From the NCBI GenBank assembly GCA_002299965.1, contig DBOM01000077.1, positions 1-15,201 on the forward strand: a stretch of 15,201 nucleotides of DNA, given 5' to 3'. A program made the translations under genes and the position numbers. This DNA comes from Caldiserica bacterium UBA646. Lineage in GTDB: Bacteria; Caldisericota; Caldisericia; Caldisericales; Caldisericaceae. Positions 1 to 7,035 of the stretch are shown piece by piece. Numbering within the stretch: the stretch's first letter is position 1; every line of letters begins with the position of its first letter. The notes under the pieces were generated by a model. That model did no database searches. It was not told where the DNA came from and saw nothing but the letters and a program-made list of their open reading frames with translations.

Positions 1-1070
1 CCCCTCTTCCCAAAACCGCCTGGAACAAGGATGCCATTTACTCCTTCTAAGAGAGAAGTTGAAGTTTCTAAAAGTTCTGACTCAATCCATTGTATGTCAA
101 CGTTTACGCCTGTCTCAAAAGAGCTGTGTCTTATTGCTTCATTCAATGAAAGATAAGCATCTTGTAATTTTATATACTTTCCGACTATAGCAAGCTTCAC
201 TATTCCCTTTCTCTCTATTCCCTTTTTTACCATTTCCTGCCAATCAGAAAGCTTTGGTTCTCTATCCCTGAGATGTAAAATTCTTGAGAGTGTACAACTT
301 ATACCCCCTTCTTCGAGAATCAAGGGAACCTTATAAATCAAATCGGCATTGCTTAAAGAAAAGATATTCTCCTCGCGTACATTTGTAAAGAGTGCAATTT
401 TCTTTTTTTCCTCTTTACCTATATCCTTTTCGCCTCTTGCAATAATGATATCTGGTTGAATACCTATTTTCCTGAGCTCTCCTACGCTGTGCTGTGTAGG
501 CTTTGTTTTAAGTTCGCCTGTCGTTTTAAGATAAGGAATATAAGTAAGCTGGACAAAAGCAACATTTCCATCCCCTTCTTCCATTTTAAATTCTCTTATT
601 GATTCAAGAAACGGCAAGCTTTCTATATCTCCGACTGTTCCTCCCACTTCAACTATTATTATATCCTTATCCGAATTCTCAGATACAATTCTTATTCTTT
701 TCTTGATCTCTTCTGTTATATGTGGAATAATTTGCACAGTTGAACCTAAATAGTCGCCCTTTCTTTCTTTTTGAATGACAGTTTGATATACTTGTCCGCT
801 TGTTACATTATTTTCTTGGAAAAGATCCTCATCAAGAAACCTCTCATAGTGGCCAAGGTCCAAATCTGTTTCTGCTCCATCTTCAGTAACAAACACTTCT
901 CCATGCTGAAAGGGGTTTTGCGAACCTGCATCAATATTTAGATAGGGATCAAATTTTAAAATCGTAACATTGTAACCCTCGCTTTTTAGAATTCTTCCTA
1001 TAGATGCAGAGGTAATCCCTTTTCCAAGAGAGGACATTACTCCACCTGTAACAAAGATGTACTTTTTCAT
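1..1070 (-). CDS. pyrG: CTP synthase, N-terminal part (runs off the left edge)
   Basis: CTP synthase makes CTP from UTP, ATP and glutamine in the cytoplasm, the last step of pyrimidine nucleotide synthesis. About 356 codons are present. The synthetase domain fills residues 1-285: FVTGGVMSSLGKG (6-18) is the ATP loop, followed by HGEVFVTEDGAETDLDLGHYERF (56-78), KGDYLGSTVQIIPHIT (104-119), EVGGTVGDIES (141-151) and KTKPTQHSVGELR (188-200). The glutamine amidotransferase domain starts near residue 291 (VKLAIVGKY) and is cut at about residue 356 in the PGGFGKRG stretch, before the catalytic cysteine. The start is ATG at 1070, with GGAGG at 1081-1085 ten bases upstream. DAGSQNP replaces the common DPGTMSP, closer to the Thermotoga form DAGTMNP as I recall it. 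The gene is divergent from the FAH-family gene. The identification is certain; the break is only the window edge. Confidence 0.97.
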   Translation of the reverse strand, partial: MKKYIFVTGGVMSSLGKGITSASIGRILKSEGYNVTILKFDPYLNIDAGSQNPFQHGEVFVTEDGAETDLDLGHYERFLDEDLFQENNVTSGQVYQTVIQKERKGDYLGSTVQIIPHITEEIKKRIRIVSENSDKDIIIVEVGGTVGDIESLPFLESIREFKMEEGDGNVAFVQLTYIPYLKTTGELKTKPTQHSVGELRKIGIQPDIIIARGEKDIGKEEKKKIALFTNVREENIFSLSNADLIYKVPLILEEGGISCTLSRILHLRDREPKLSDWQEMVKKGIERKGIVKLAIVGKYIKLQDAYLSLNEAIRHSSFETGVNVDIQWIESELLETSTSLLEGVNGILVPGGFGKR

Positions 1071-1120
1071 TTTTTCCAACCCTCCATGTGCAACGTTTTT
1101 CTTACTATTCCAAAACAGAA

Positions 1121-1148
1121 GTTATACAATAATTTAAAGCGACGTCTA
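1121..1148 (-). promoter_or_regulatory. Candidate pyrG promoter
   Basis: On the minus strand a TATAAC -10 box (1121-1126) has a TAGACG -35-like hexamer (1143-1148) 16 bases upstream. The predicted start would leave a leader of roughly 45 nt carrying the GGAGG Shine-Dalgarno sequence. The -35 match is only partial, so this is a weak call. I saw no attenuator hairpin between it and pyrG. Confidence 0.3.
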
Positions 1149-1227
1149 TATATATTTCCTTTTGATATAGATTAATTTATTTTTGCAAAAAATCAAACAC
1201 AGAACTACAAAAACAATTTCTAATTTC

Positions 1228-1255
1228 TTGATTTTTATAACAAGGACTCTAAAAT
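1228..1255 (+). promoter_or_regulatory. Promoter of the FAH-family gene
   Basis: TTGATT (1228-1233), a 16-base spacer and TAAAAT (1250-1255) form a good sigma-70-type promoter. Transcription would start near 1262, giving a leader of only about 18 nt that still holds the Shine-Dalgarno sequence AGAGGAGG (1268-1275). The same TTGATT-16-TAnAAT layout recurs at the PHP-gene promoter at the right end of the window. Confidence 0.5.
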
Positions 1256-1279
1256 ATAAACAAAATAAGAGGAGGCAAA

Positions 1280-2161
1280 ATGAAAATCTGTACATTTAAA
1301 GAAGAAAAAATTGAAAAAGTAGGAATCATTTACAAAGATCAAGTCATTGACATTGCGCTTTTATCAGACACGCTGAGTAATCTCGGAAAAGAAGAATTTC
1401 CTGCTATCTGGAGCATTGTTGAGCTAATTCAAAAATGGGAGAAGGTTAAAAAAATGATGAAAGTAGGGGAAAAAACATTTGGGAATAAATTTCTTCCAAT
1501 TTTTTCTGCAAAAAAACCAGCACTTGGCGCACCCGTGGCAAGAGAAAGCAAAATCATATGCCTTGGCAAAAACTACTCTGCACATGCAAAAGAAACAGGA
1601 AGTAGCATCCCGGAAGCGCCAATACTTTTTGGCAAATTTGCCGATTGCATAGTAGCAAATGAGGCCCCGGTTATCTATCCTGAATATGCAAAAAGAATAG
1701 ACCCTGAAATAGAACTTGCCGTAGTTATAGGTAAAGTAGGCAAAAATATCCCGATAAAAAACGCAATGGAATATGTATTTGGTTATACGATTGCAAATGA
1801 CATCACAGAAAGAGAAATGGAATATAGCGATATGAAAAAAGGACAGCCATGGTTCAGATCAAAAAACTTTGACAAAGCAATGCCAATAGGGCCGTACATT
1901 GTGACAAAAGATGAAATTAAAAATCCGGATAAACTGGACATTGAGCTCAGTGTAAATGGAAAAGTACGTCAAAAAGGAAACACCAAAGATATGATTTTTA
2001 AGATTAATTATCTTATTTATTACATTTCTCAATACCTAACCCTTTATCCCGGAGATATCATCTCAACAGGTACAGTATCGGGTATCGCGCCGGTTAAAAA
2101 AGGTGATGTAATACAGTGTTATATAGAAAAAATAGGGACGCTAAAAAACAGGGTAAAATAG
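1280..2161 (+). CDS. Fumarylacetoacetate hydrolase (FAH) family protein
   Basis: This 293-residue protein belongs to the FAH superfamily of metal-dependent C-C bond hydrolases and decarboxylases, which includes acylpyruvases, oxaloacetate decarboxylases and HpcE/HpaG-type enzymes. Residues 1-85 form the variable N-terminal domain. The catalytic domain begins at KIICLGKNYSAHAKE (91-105), which holds the NYxxH signature (N98, Y99, H102). Expected metal ligands are visible: E143 and E145 in DPEIELAVVIG, and D174 in YTIANDITERE. GDIISTGT near the C-terminus matches the family's GDxIxTGTP loop, except that Val replaces Pro. ATG 1280 is preceded at good spacing by AGAGGAGG. The gene stands alone on its strand, so the neighbours give no substrate. 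Family membership is firm; the exact reaction (acylpyruvate hydrolysis, oxaloacetate decarboxylation or other) cannot be chosen from sequence. Confidence 0.9.
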   Translation: MKICTFKEEKIEKVGIIYKDQVIDIALLSDTLSNLGKEEFPAIWSIVELIQKWEKVKKMMKVGEKTFGNKFLPIFSAKKPALGAPVARESKIICLGKNYSAHAKETGSSIPEAPILFGKFADCIVANEAPVIYPEYAKRIDPEIELAVVIGKVGKNIPIKNAMEYVFGYTIANDITEREMEYSDMKKGQPWFRSKNFDKAMPIGPYIVTKDEIKNPDKLDIELSVNGKVRQKGNTKDMIFKINYLIYYISQYLTLYPGDIISTGTVSGIAPVKKGDVIQCYIEKIGTLKNRVK

Positions 2162-2659
2162 ACAGGCAAAAGAATTTAGAATAGAGAACACGTTTCTAAA
2201 AGTAAAGAAGGATTGTTTATAAGCTCGTAAAGAATAATATAAGACGCATGGCGCAAAGGCAAGAGGCGTAGCTGATTCTGTCGGCGTACCGTCCTCAAAT
2301 ACCTGCTCAGAAAGTAGGTATGTAGGGGCTGCAAACTGCTCTATTGCAGTAAGATATTTTCTTGCATCATTTCCTCTCATTAACTCGAAAATACCTCTCT
2401 CTGCAGTAAGAAACACCCATAATTTACCTTCCGGGTGTGCTGGATTATCAAAACCATATACATCTCCATTGTATCAATAAAATGAAACACCTTTCCCGGT
2501 GCCAACCTTTAACAAACTGTCAACTGCTTCAACACTATTTTGTATAAAAGGATGTTTTGCATCGTAAAGTCCCGTAAAAACAAGATACAAAAAATCTGCT
2601 GAAATCATCTCTTTGGGAGAAAAATATTTACCTTTTAAAAACATTTTATTATACTGCAT
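2141..2659 (-). pseudogene. Remnant of a GH15 glucoamylase (C-terminal part, in-frame TGA)
   Basis: One continuous frame, broken by a single TGA (2474-2476), reads as the last 150 or so residues of a glycoside hydrolase family 15 glucoamylase/glucodextranase. Matching stretches in order are ISADFLYLVFTGLYDAKHP, then [stop]-YNGDVYG, LWVFLTAERGIFEL, AIEQFAAPTYLLSEQVF and GTPTESATPLAFA. Functional bacterial enzymes have at these places WYRYNGDGYG, LWPLLTGERG.YE, IPEQVWD and GTGSATPLAWAHAEY. The stop sits where the family has Arg, so a single CGA-to-TGA change explains it. The glutamate of SEQ, the general base in characterised glucoamylases, is still present. About 500 N-terminal residues are missing; upstream, in-frame codons continue only to a stop near 2705, inside the end of the next gene. 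The tail overlaps the convergent FAH gene by 21 bases. It is probably not functional. Confidence 0.85.
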
Positions 2660-2691
2660 ACCAATAAAAATACAGGCGCAAATATATGGGT

Positions 2692-4341
2692 TTATCCCTT
2701 CCCATTAACATTTGGAAATTTTAAGCGGACACTGTCATTAATCAAAAATTCAGATATTACCTTTTTATCGGCATCCAGTACTTGAATAGAGTCTTCTGTC
2801 CTAACAAGGATGCCTATAATGTTATTATTTTTTACTGCGCATATATAGTTCTCGATAGCAATAATTTTAATATCTTTGTACAACCCAAGAGCAAAAGTTT
2901 CGCTGACAAGAATTTTTCCGTAAGGATCCGAAGGAAATAAATATTTTTTAAATTTCATAATGCTTTCTTCAAGCTTGCAAGAATAACTTTTGATATCAAC
3001 GAACTGCAAGCCGCTCCATCCTGCCTGGTAATAAAACCTATTATCAGTTGACAGCACATAGTTTGTGTCGATGGGGCTGGATGGGGTTGGTCCGGCACCT
3101 TCCTCTATAAAAATAGTGTGCCAGACACCTTTTTCGCTGTTTATATTCCATATGTAAAGAAGAAGCTTTATTTCCAGTAACGAAGGTTTAGCTGGAAGAG
3201 AATAAGAAATAAGTACGTTTATATTATCGCCATCGTCGTAAATGGCAACCGGATGTCCATAATCTACAACCGAATACTCAGTGCCGTCCAGTCCTTTAGC
3301 AACAGAAGTAAAGTGCATCTCTTTTTCAATATATTGCTCGCCATTCCATATTTTTATTAAGTAGTGGAAATATCCATCGTTTCCATCAGTTAATTTAATC
3401 ATTATTATGTTGTTTCCATAAAGCTTCGGAGAAGATTCATCTGAAACATCAATCTTCTCCACCCTTCTATATATAGACATAATACTCTTTGCGGTCCCCG
3501 GTAAAATTATATAACTCTCTCCATCCCAGGATAATGGATAAGCCCAATTTTCAACTGGCATTAAGTATGGGGCTGGCGGAATTGAATAAATAACCTTGCC
3601 TGTTGAAACAATTTCCCCGGATTGTAAATCCCAGTAATTGAGATACGCTTTAATTTCCGAACCATTGTCAGTTTTAAATACAAGAAAAGGAATAAACTCT
3701 TCAGAAACAATATTTCCAGCATTTTCTATACTCTCTTTCATTAATGCAAATCCTTCTTCTTCCGCTTCCTCGGTTACTTTAGGTGCCAATGCTTGAACTA
3801 ATACAAAATGTGGCTCTTCATCCATCGATGTATTTATAAAGAATTGAAGTGTACCTTTTACAATATCCCCTCGGTTATCAATGTTAGCAACTGCTTTAAG
3901 CACAAAATTAAAAACTTCTTGATCCCCAATGGAACCTTTCAATTCTTCACGCCAATTATTTAGCGACGCTTCTGCTTCATCTATTTGTGCTTGAGAGAGC
4001 TCTCCCCTTTTTAAATCCAGGTATCTCAACATGCCCTTTATTGTAGGCAATTCATCAACTTTTTCAGCCCTCAATGTCATAATAATTTTTGTATTAAAAA
4101 CTATTTCTGCTTTACCACCCTCAAAGGCCCATGCCTCCGGTATCGTTTCAACCAAAATATCCTTATAATAATTGGAATTGCTTTCAATAATCCAGCTTTT
4201 CATCTCCTCAGAAAGCTGATGAATAATGATATCGGAATCATACGTCGTTCTTTTACGTAAAATGCCATTAAAGAAAAAAACAGATAAAATTATTATGGCA
4301 GCTAAGATAATGATTAAAATAATTAAAGATTTCTTTTTCAT
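2692..4341 (-). CDS. Membrane-anchored extracytoplasmic protein of unknown function
   Basis: I do not recognise this 549-residue protein. It starts with three lysines and a hydrophobic stretch (residues 5-25) followed by positively charged RKR, typical of a signal anchor or uncleaved signal peptide. No lipobox cysteine is present, so the rest should face the cell exterior. Residues 30-230 look mixed alpha/beta with acidic helices (for example around EEAEEEG). The remainder is beta-rich, with recurring short motifs such as SWDGESYIILPG, IWNGEQYIEKEM and LYIWNINSEKGVW. That pattern is compatible with a beta-propeller or beta-sandwich sensor or binding domain, but no family motif confirms it. 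No catalytic signature is evident. ATG 4341 has only a weak Shine-Dalgarno (CAGGGT). A promoter with an extended -10 box lies about 65 bases upstream. The gene appears to be transcribed alone, with the GH15 remnant downstream. Confidence 0.75.
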   Translation of the reverse strand: MKKKSLIILIIILAAIIILSVFFFNGILRKRTTYDSDIIIHQLSEEMKSWIIESNSNYYKDILVETIPEAWAFEGGKAEIVFNTKIIMTLRAEKVDELPTIKGMLRYLDLKRGELSQAQIDEAEASLNNWREELKGSIGDQEVFNFVLKAVANIDNRGDIVKGTLQFFINTSMDEEPHFVLVQALAPKVTEEAEEEGFALMKESIENAGNIVSEEFIPFLVFKTDNGSEIKAYLNYWDLQSGEIVSTGKVIYSIPPAPYLMPVENWAYPLSWDGESYIILPGTAKSIMSIYRRVEKIDVSDESSPKLYGNNIIMIKLTDGNDGYFHYLIKIWNGEQYIEKEMHFTSVAKGLDGTEYSVVDYGHPVAIYDDGDNINVLISYSLPAKPSLLEIKLLLYIWNINSEKGVWHTIFIEEGAGPTPSSPIDTNYVLSTDNRFYYQAGWSGLQFVDIKSYSCKLEESIMKFKKYLFPSDPYGKILVSETFALGLYKDIKIIAIENYICAVKNNNIIGILVRTEDSIQVLDADKKVISEFLINDSVRLKFPNVNGKG

Positions 4342-4406
4342 ATTACCCTGATGCCCCCCACTATAAAAAATATTAACTTAACTTCTACTAAAAGACCTTT
4401 CTTAAA

Positions 4407-4415
4407 ATTATACCA
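4407..4415 (-). promoter_or_regulatory. Extended -10 promoter of the 549-residue protein gene
   Basis: The minus strand reads TGGTATAAT (4415 down to 4407), a perfect extended -10 element (TGn plus consensus TATAAT). There is no convincing -35 box at 16-18 bases, which extended -10 promoters tolerate. Transcription would start near 4400, leaving a leader of about 60 nt before ATG 4341. Confidence 0.5.
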
Positions 4416-4607
4416 CAATTAAATATTTTATCATATTTGACTAACCACAAATCAATTTTTTTTGTTTCAATCATATTTCACCTTATGCATTAGCATTAAA
4501 TTCATTTTAGCAGATACCGCTAAACAAATCCCGTTTAAAACATAGCAGTAAAAAAAGCAAAGCAACATTCAAAGAGATACTTATGTAACGAGGAATACTT
4601 TTTGTGA

Positions 4608-4620
4608 AGGTATTTTACCT
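4608..4620. repeat. Short perfect palindrome AGGTA-TTT-TACCT
   Basis: Five-base arms AGGTA and TACCT are separated by TTT. The size and symmetry fit a dimeric regulator's operator, but in A+T-rich DNA a 5-base arm can arise by chance. It lies between two divergent genes and seven bases from a larger palindrome. Confidence 0.4.
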
Positions 4621-4626
4621 GAAAAA

Positions 4627-4657
4627 TAAACGATTCAAAGATTTCTTTTATCGTTTA
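4627..4657. repeat. Inverted repeat TAAACGAT / ATCGTTTA
   Basis: Perfect 8-base arms (4627-4634 and 4650-4657) flank a 15-base centre that itself contains AAAGA and TCTTT. It could form a hairpin or act as a protein-binding site. No T-run follows on either strand at the right distance, so it does not look like an intrinsic terminator. Confidence 0.45.
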
Positions 4658-4685
4658 GCCACACTTGCTTTTCAAAAATCTTTAG

Positions 4686-4769
4686 CTATAAGATAAAACC
4701 CATAAAAAGAACTATCAGGATAACCAGACAAATTATTGCAGAATACAAGATAATGATTAAAATATACAT
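4686..4769 (-). other. 27-residue hydrophobic reading frame, possible remnant of an anchor sequence
   Basis: On the minus strand an ATG (4769) opens a 27-codon frame ending in TAG. It encodes an almost entirely hydrophobic segment, including ILIIIL and LVILIVLFMGF. Eighteen bases (4747-4764) are identical to 4304-4321, which encode the anchor of the 549-residue protein, and both copies read ILIIIL in the same frame with nearly identical codons. No Shine-Dalgarno precedes the ATG. It is either a leftover of a duplicated gene start, a tiny membrane peptide, or chance in low-complexity DNA. I lean to a remnant or chance. Confidence 0.25.
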
Positions 4770-4837
4770 ATAAGAATCTAATTATTAAATGAATAGAATT
4801 TAAAAAATGTTTAGATAAGGAGAGCGAGGTATCTGCT

Positions 4838-5923
4838 GTGCATTATAAAAAATATGAAATAATACCGTATAACTCTGAATTTTTTACAGAAGTTGCTGAT
4901 TTGCAAAAATATCTGTGGCCCAACTATGAAAGCAGCGCTCAGGCATATCTAAAGTGGAAATTTGAAGACAATCCTCTTACAAAAAAACCATTTGCCATTG
5001 TCGCGCTTTACAAAAACAAAGTTGTGGGTTTCAATGGCTTCTTTGCTACTCGCTGGAGAATTGGAAGCAAAAATGACAAAATATTGATGCTTTCCCCGGC
5101 AGACATATGCGTTCATCCGGACCACCGGAAAAAAGGATTATTTACAGCAATGACAATGTTTGCTGTAGAGGAATATGAAAAAACGCCATACAAAACATTT
5201 ATAGGACTAAGCATAAACACATCGTCTGGAGCAGGCTATAACAAAATGGGGTGGCCAAAAATTGCCGATAGGACAAGCATGAGGCAGTATAGCTTAATCG
5301 GATTAATAAATTGGGCTTTGATAAGCAAAACGGGGCGAAATTTGTACAAACATCAGATAATCTATGGAAAGTTTGGAAATATTGAGATTTCAAATAAATC
5401 CAGACCAGAGGAAATGTCCGCCGTTACAACAAAACAAAAACCCTCAAACAATAAAATCACGCTATTTAAAGATACATCTTTTTTCAAATGGAGATTCCAA
5501 AACATCAGGCGAAACTACACATTTTATTATCATCTGAATAATGGGACTATCGATGGATATGTAGTAATTGAAACAGTTGATTGCAGCACAAGCGGACACA
5601 TTGTAGACTACGCAGAAACAGGAAATGGAGTAATTTATGAACTTTTGCGTTGCGCCATTGCAAAAAAGCATTTTGACATCCTATCCATATGGGATGTCAA
5701 TTTAAGAAAAGAGCTTTCCCAGACATTGAAAGACTTGAACTTTAGCACAAAAACCTTATTGGGAAAAATCGAAAAAAAATTCCCATCTGAATTTCCAATG
5801 CTCCCCGTATTTGTAAGACCAATTAAAAAAACAGTAAAAGAAAAAGATTGGTTTATTGACGGCATTGACATCAGGAATATTAATAATTGGGAGATTAATG
5901 GAATTTGTTCTGATAATACTTAA
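4838..5923 (+). CDS. GNAT-type N-acetyltransferase with two GNAT-like halves
   Basis: This 361-residue protein most likely transfers an acyl group from a CoA thioester to an unknown amine. The N-terminal half carries the GNAT core: VALYKNKVVGFNGFF (55-69) as beta strands, then ADICVHPDHRKKGLFTAM (88-105), whose H-R-x-x-G-L segment is the acetyl-CoA pyrophosphate-binding motif A. The C-terminal half (about 210-320) looks like a second, degenerate GNAT fold. Both halves begin with similar lead-ins, YLKWKFEDNP (37-46) and FFKWRF, each followed by a beta hairpin (VALYKNKVVGF; FYYHLNNGTIDGYVVI). Proteins of this layout often occur in surface-polysaccharide loci, but no such genes are seen here. 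The start is GTG 4838, with AAGGAG (4817) and GAGCGAGG (4822-4829) upstream; no other start codon lies near. The flavin reductase-like gene follows 40 bases downstream. Confidence 0.75.
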   Translation: MHYKKYEIIPYNSEFFTEVADLQKYLWPNYESSAQAYLKWKFEDNPLTKKPFAIVALYKNKVVGFNGFFATRWRIGSKNDKILMLSPADICVHPDHRKKGLFTAMTMFAVEEYEKTPYKTFIGLSINTSSGAGYNKMGWPKIADRTSMRQYSLIGLINWALISKTGRNLYKHQIIYGKFGNIEISNKSRPEEMSAVTTKQKPSNNKITLFKDTSFFKWRFQNIRRNYTFYYHLNNGTIDGYVVIETVDCSTSGHIVDYAETGNGVIYELLRCAIAKKHFDILSIWDVNLRKELSQTLKDLNFSTKTLLGKIEKKFPSEFPMLPVFVRPIKKTVKEKDWFIDGIDIRNINNWEINGICSDNT

Positions 5924-5963
5924 AATCTAAATGACTGCGTACTAACATAAGGAGAAAATAATA

Positions 5964-6473
5964 ATGGAAGTAAAAAATTTGAATTTTACGCATTACTTAC
6001 GGAAAACATTAGAAATGATGGATGATCCAGGGCTACTCCTTTTATCTGGCAATGCAAATGAATCTAATGTTATGACAATTGGATGGGGTACAATAGGAAT
6101 TATCTGGGGTAAACCCATATTTTGTGTGTTAGTCAGGCCCTCTCGCTACACAGATAGCTTCATTAAAAAATACAATGAATTCACAGTGAATGTACCTTTG
6201 CCAGGAATGGAAAAAATAGCTTTATACTGCGGCACCGTATCGGGAAGAAATTACAACAAATTTAAGGAAAAGAATATCACTTTATTGCCGGGAAAGAAAG
6301 TAAAATGCCCGACTATCAAAGAATGCGATATTGTTTATGAATGCAGAGTAATTCATAAAAACAGCATTGTGCCAGCTGATCTAATACCCGAGATTTCGCC
6401 TAAATATTATCCAAAAGGAGATTATCACACAGTCTACTTTGGAGAAATTTTAGCAGTTTACAAACAATCCTAA
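5964..6473 (+). CDS. Flavin reductase-like FMN-binding protein (flavoredoxin type)
   Basis: This 169-residue protein has the split-barrel FMN-binding flavin reductase-like fold, a family of small cytoplasmic NAD(P)H:flavin oxidoreductases and flavoredoxins. The family pattern is clear: ESNVMTIGWGTIGIIWGKPIFCVLVRPSRYTDSFIKK (residues 33-69), where N-x-M-T-x-GW and the P-S-R-Y-T region contact FMN, then EFTVNVPLPG (72-81), SGRNYNKF and the C-terminal YHTVYFGEILAVY strand. The length is normal for the family. The start is ATG 5964 with AAGGAG (5950-5955) well placed. It may be cotranscribed with the acetyltransferase gene 40 bases upstream, since no separate promoter stands out. The physiological electron acceptor is unknown. 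It converges on the LOG-family gene with only 18 bases between stops. Confidence 0.88.
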   Translation: MEVKNLNFTHYLRKTLEMMDDPGLLLLSGNANESNVMTIGWGTIGIIWGKPIFCVLVRPSRYTDSFIKKYNEFTVNVPLPGMEKIALYCGTVSGRNYNKFKEKNITLLPGKKVKCPTIKECDIVYECRVIHKNSIVPADLIPEISPKYYPKGDYHTVYFGEILAVYKQS

Positions 6474-6491
6474 CAATTCTTATTGTAAAAA

Positions 6492-7034
6492 CTATTTATG
6501 AAGCACTAAAGGAACAAGCAGCTCGATTGCTTCTTTTGGAGAATCTGCAAATAAAATATCCACGTTTCTCCTTTCATCAAGATGTTTACCTTCAAAGAGT
6601 ATTTTACCAACGCTGTCTGCAGCACCCCCACTTCCTCTAATAATTGCGATGGGTTTTTTATTCATATAAGCAGCGGAAAGTTCTTTTAACGTTCCATTCT
6701 TTCCACCAATCATAACTATGCAATCTACTGTTTGGATCATAAGTTCGGAGCGCATACCTATCCCGAGCCCGGTTGTAATAGGTATATCGATATATTCATT
6801 TGCTTCTTTTTTGTCCAGGGAAGGCAAAATGCCAACGGTAATTCCGCCAGCATCTTTTGCTCCTTTGCTCGCTGCTTCCATTACGCCATCTCTCCCACCT
6901 GAAAAAAGTATCCATCCCTGTTTAGCTGTAAGATAGCCAATTCTATAAGATATCTCATATATCTCACGAGGTAGCGGATCCCATGATCTCTCAGATTGCC
7001 CGATAACGCCTAACCTAATTATCTCTTTATTCAT
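6492..7034 (-). CDS. LOG/SLOG-family nucleotide-binding protein (TIGR00725-like)
   Basis: This 180-residue Rossmann-like protein belongs to the LOG/DprA-related superfamily, close to the TIGR00725 group. LOG proteins bind nucleotides and some cleave nucleoside monophosphates. The motifs visible are LGVIGQSER (8-16), FSGGRDGVMEAASKGAKDAGG (44-64), GIGMRSELMIQTVD (91-104) and IGGKNGTLKEL (109-119), the last being the GGxxGTxxE signature. The activity of TIGR00725 proteins is unestablished, so I give no enzyme name. I prefer ATG 7034: it follows the TGA of the PSP1 gene by one base (TGA-G-ATG), which suggests translational coupling, and family members begin just before the GVIG strand. An in-frame ATG at 7052 would add six residues (MSWIFE) overlapping the PSP1 gene; neither start has a good Shine-Dalgarno. 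It is the last gene of the holB operon. Confidence 0.88.
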   Translation of the reverse strand: MNKEIIRLGVIGQSERSWDPLPREIYEISYRIGYLTAKQGWILFSGGRDGVMEAASKGAKDAGGITVGILPSLDKKEANEYIDIPITTGLGIGMRSELMIQTVDCIVMIGGKNGTLKELSAAYMNKKPIAIIRGSGGAADSVGKILFEGKHLDERRNVDILFADSPKEAIELLVPLVLHK

Positions 7035-7035
7035 C

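Larger units (their letters stand above)
4342..4837. other. Gene-free divergent intergenic region
   Basis: About 500 very A+T-rich bases separate the divergent 549-residue protein gene and the GNAT gene. Apart from the minus-strand promoter, two palindromes (4608-4620, 4627-4657) and a 27-codon hydrophobic reading frame (4686-4769, minus), I see no gene, tRNA or terminator. A possible plus-strand promoter for the GNAT gene is TTGCAG (4736-4741), a 16-base spacer and TAAAAT (4758-4763); the -35 match is poor. Confidence 0.6.

Noticed and set aside
2175..2200. TTTAGAA / TTCTAAA hairpin after the FAH gene as a terminator.
   Set aside because: Seven mostly A-T pairs with a 12-base loop and no adjacent T-run are too weak to call.
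2474..2476. In-frame TGA read as an amino acid (alternative code or recoding).
   Set aside because: TGA is a normal stop for the PSP1 gene, holB and the unknown gene at 8683; the GH15 gene is also 5'-truncated, so simple pseudogene decay fits better.
6474..6491. ACAAT-TCTT-ATTGT mini-hairpin between the convergent flavin reductase and LOG genes.
   Set aside because: A five-pair A/T-rich stem without a T-run could be chance; it is not supported as a terminator.
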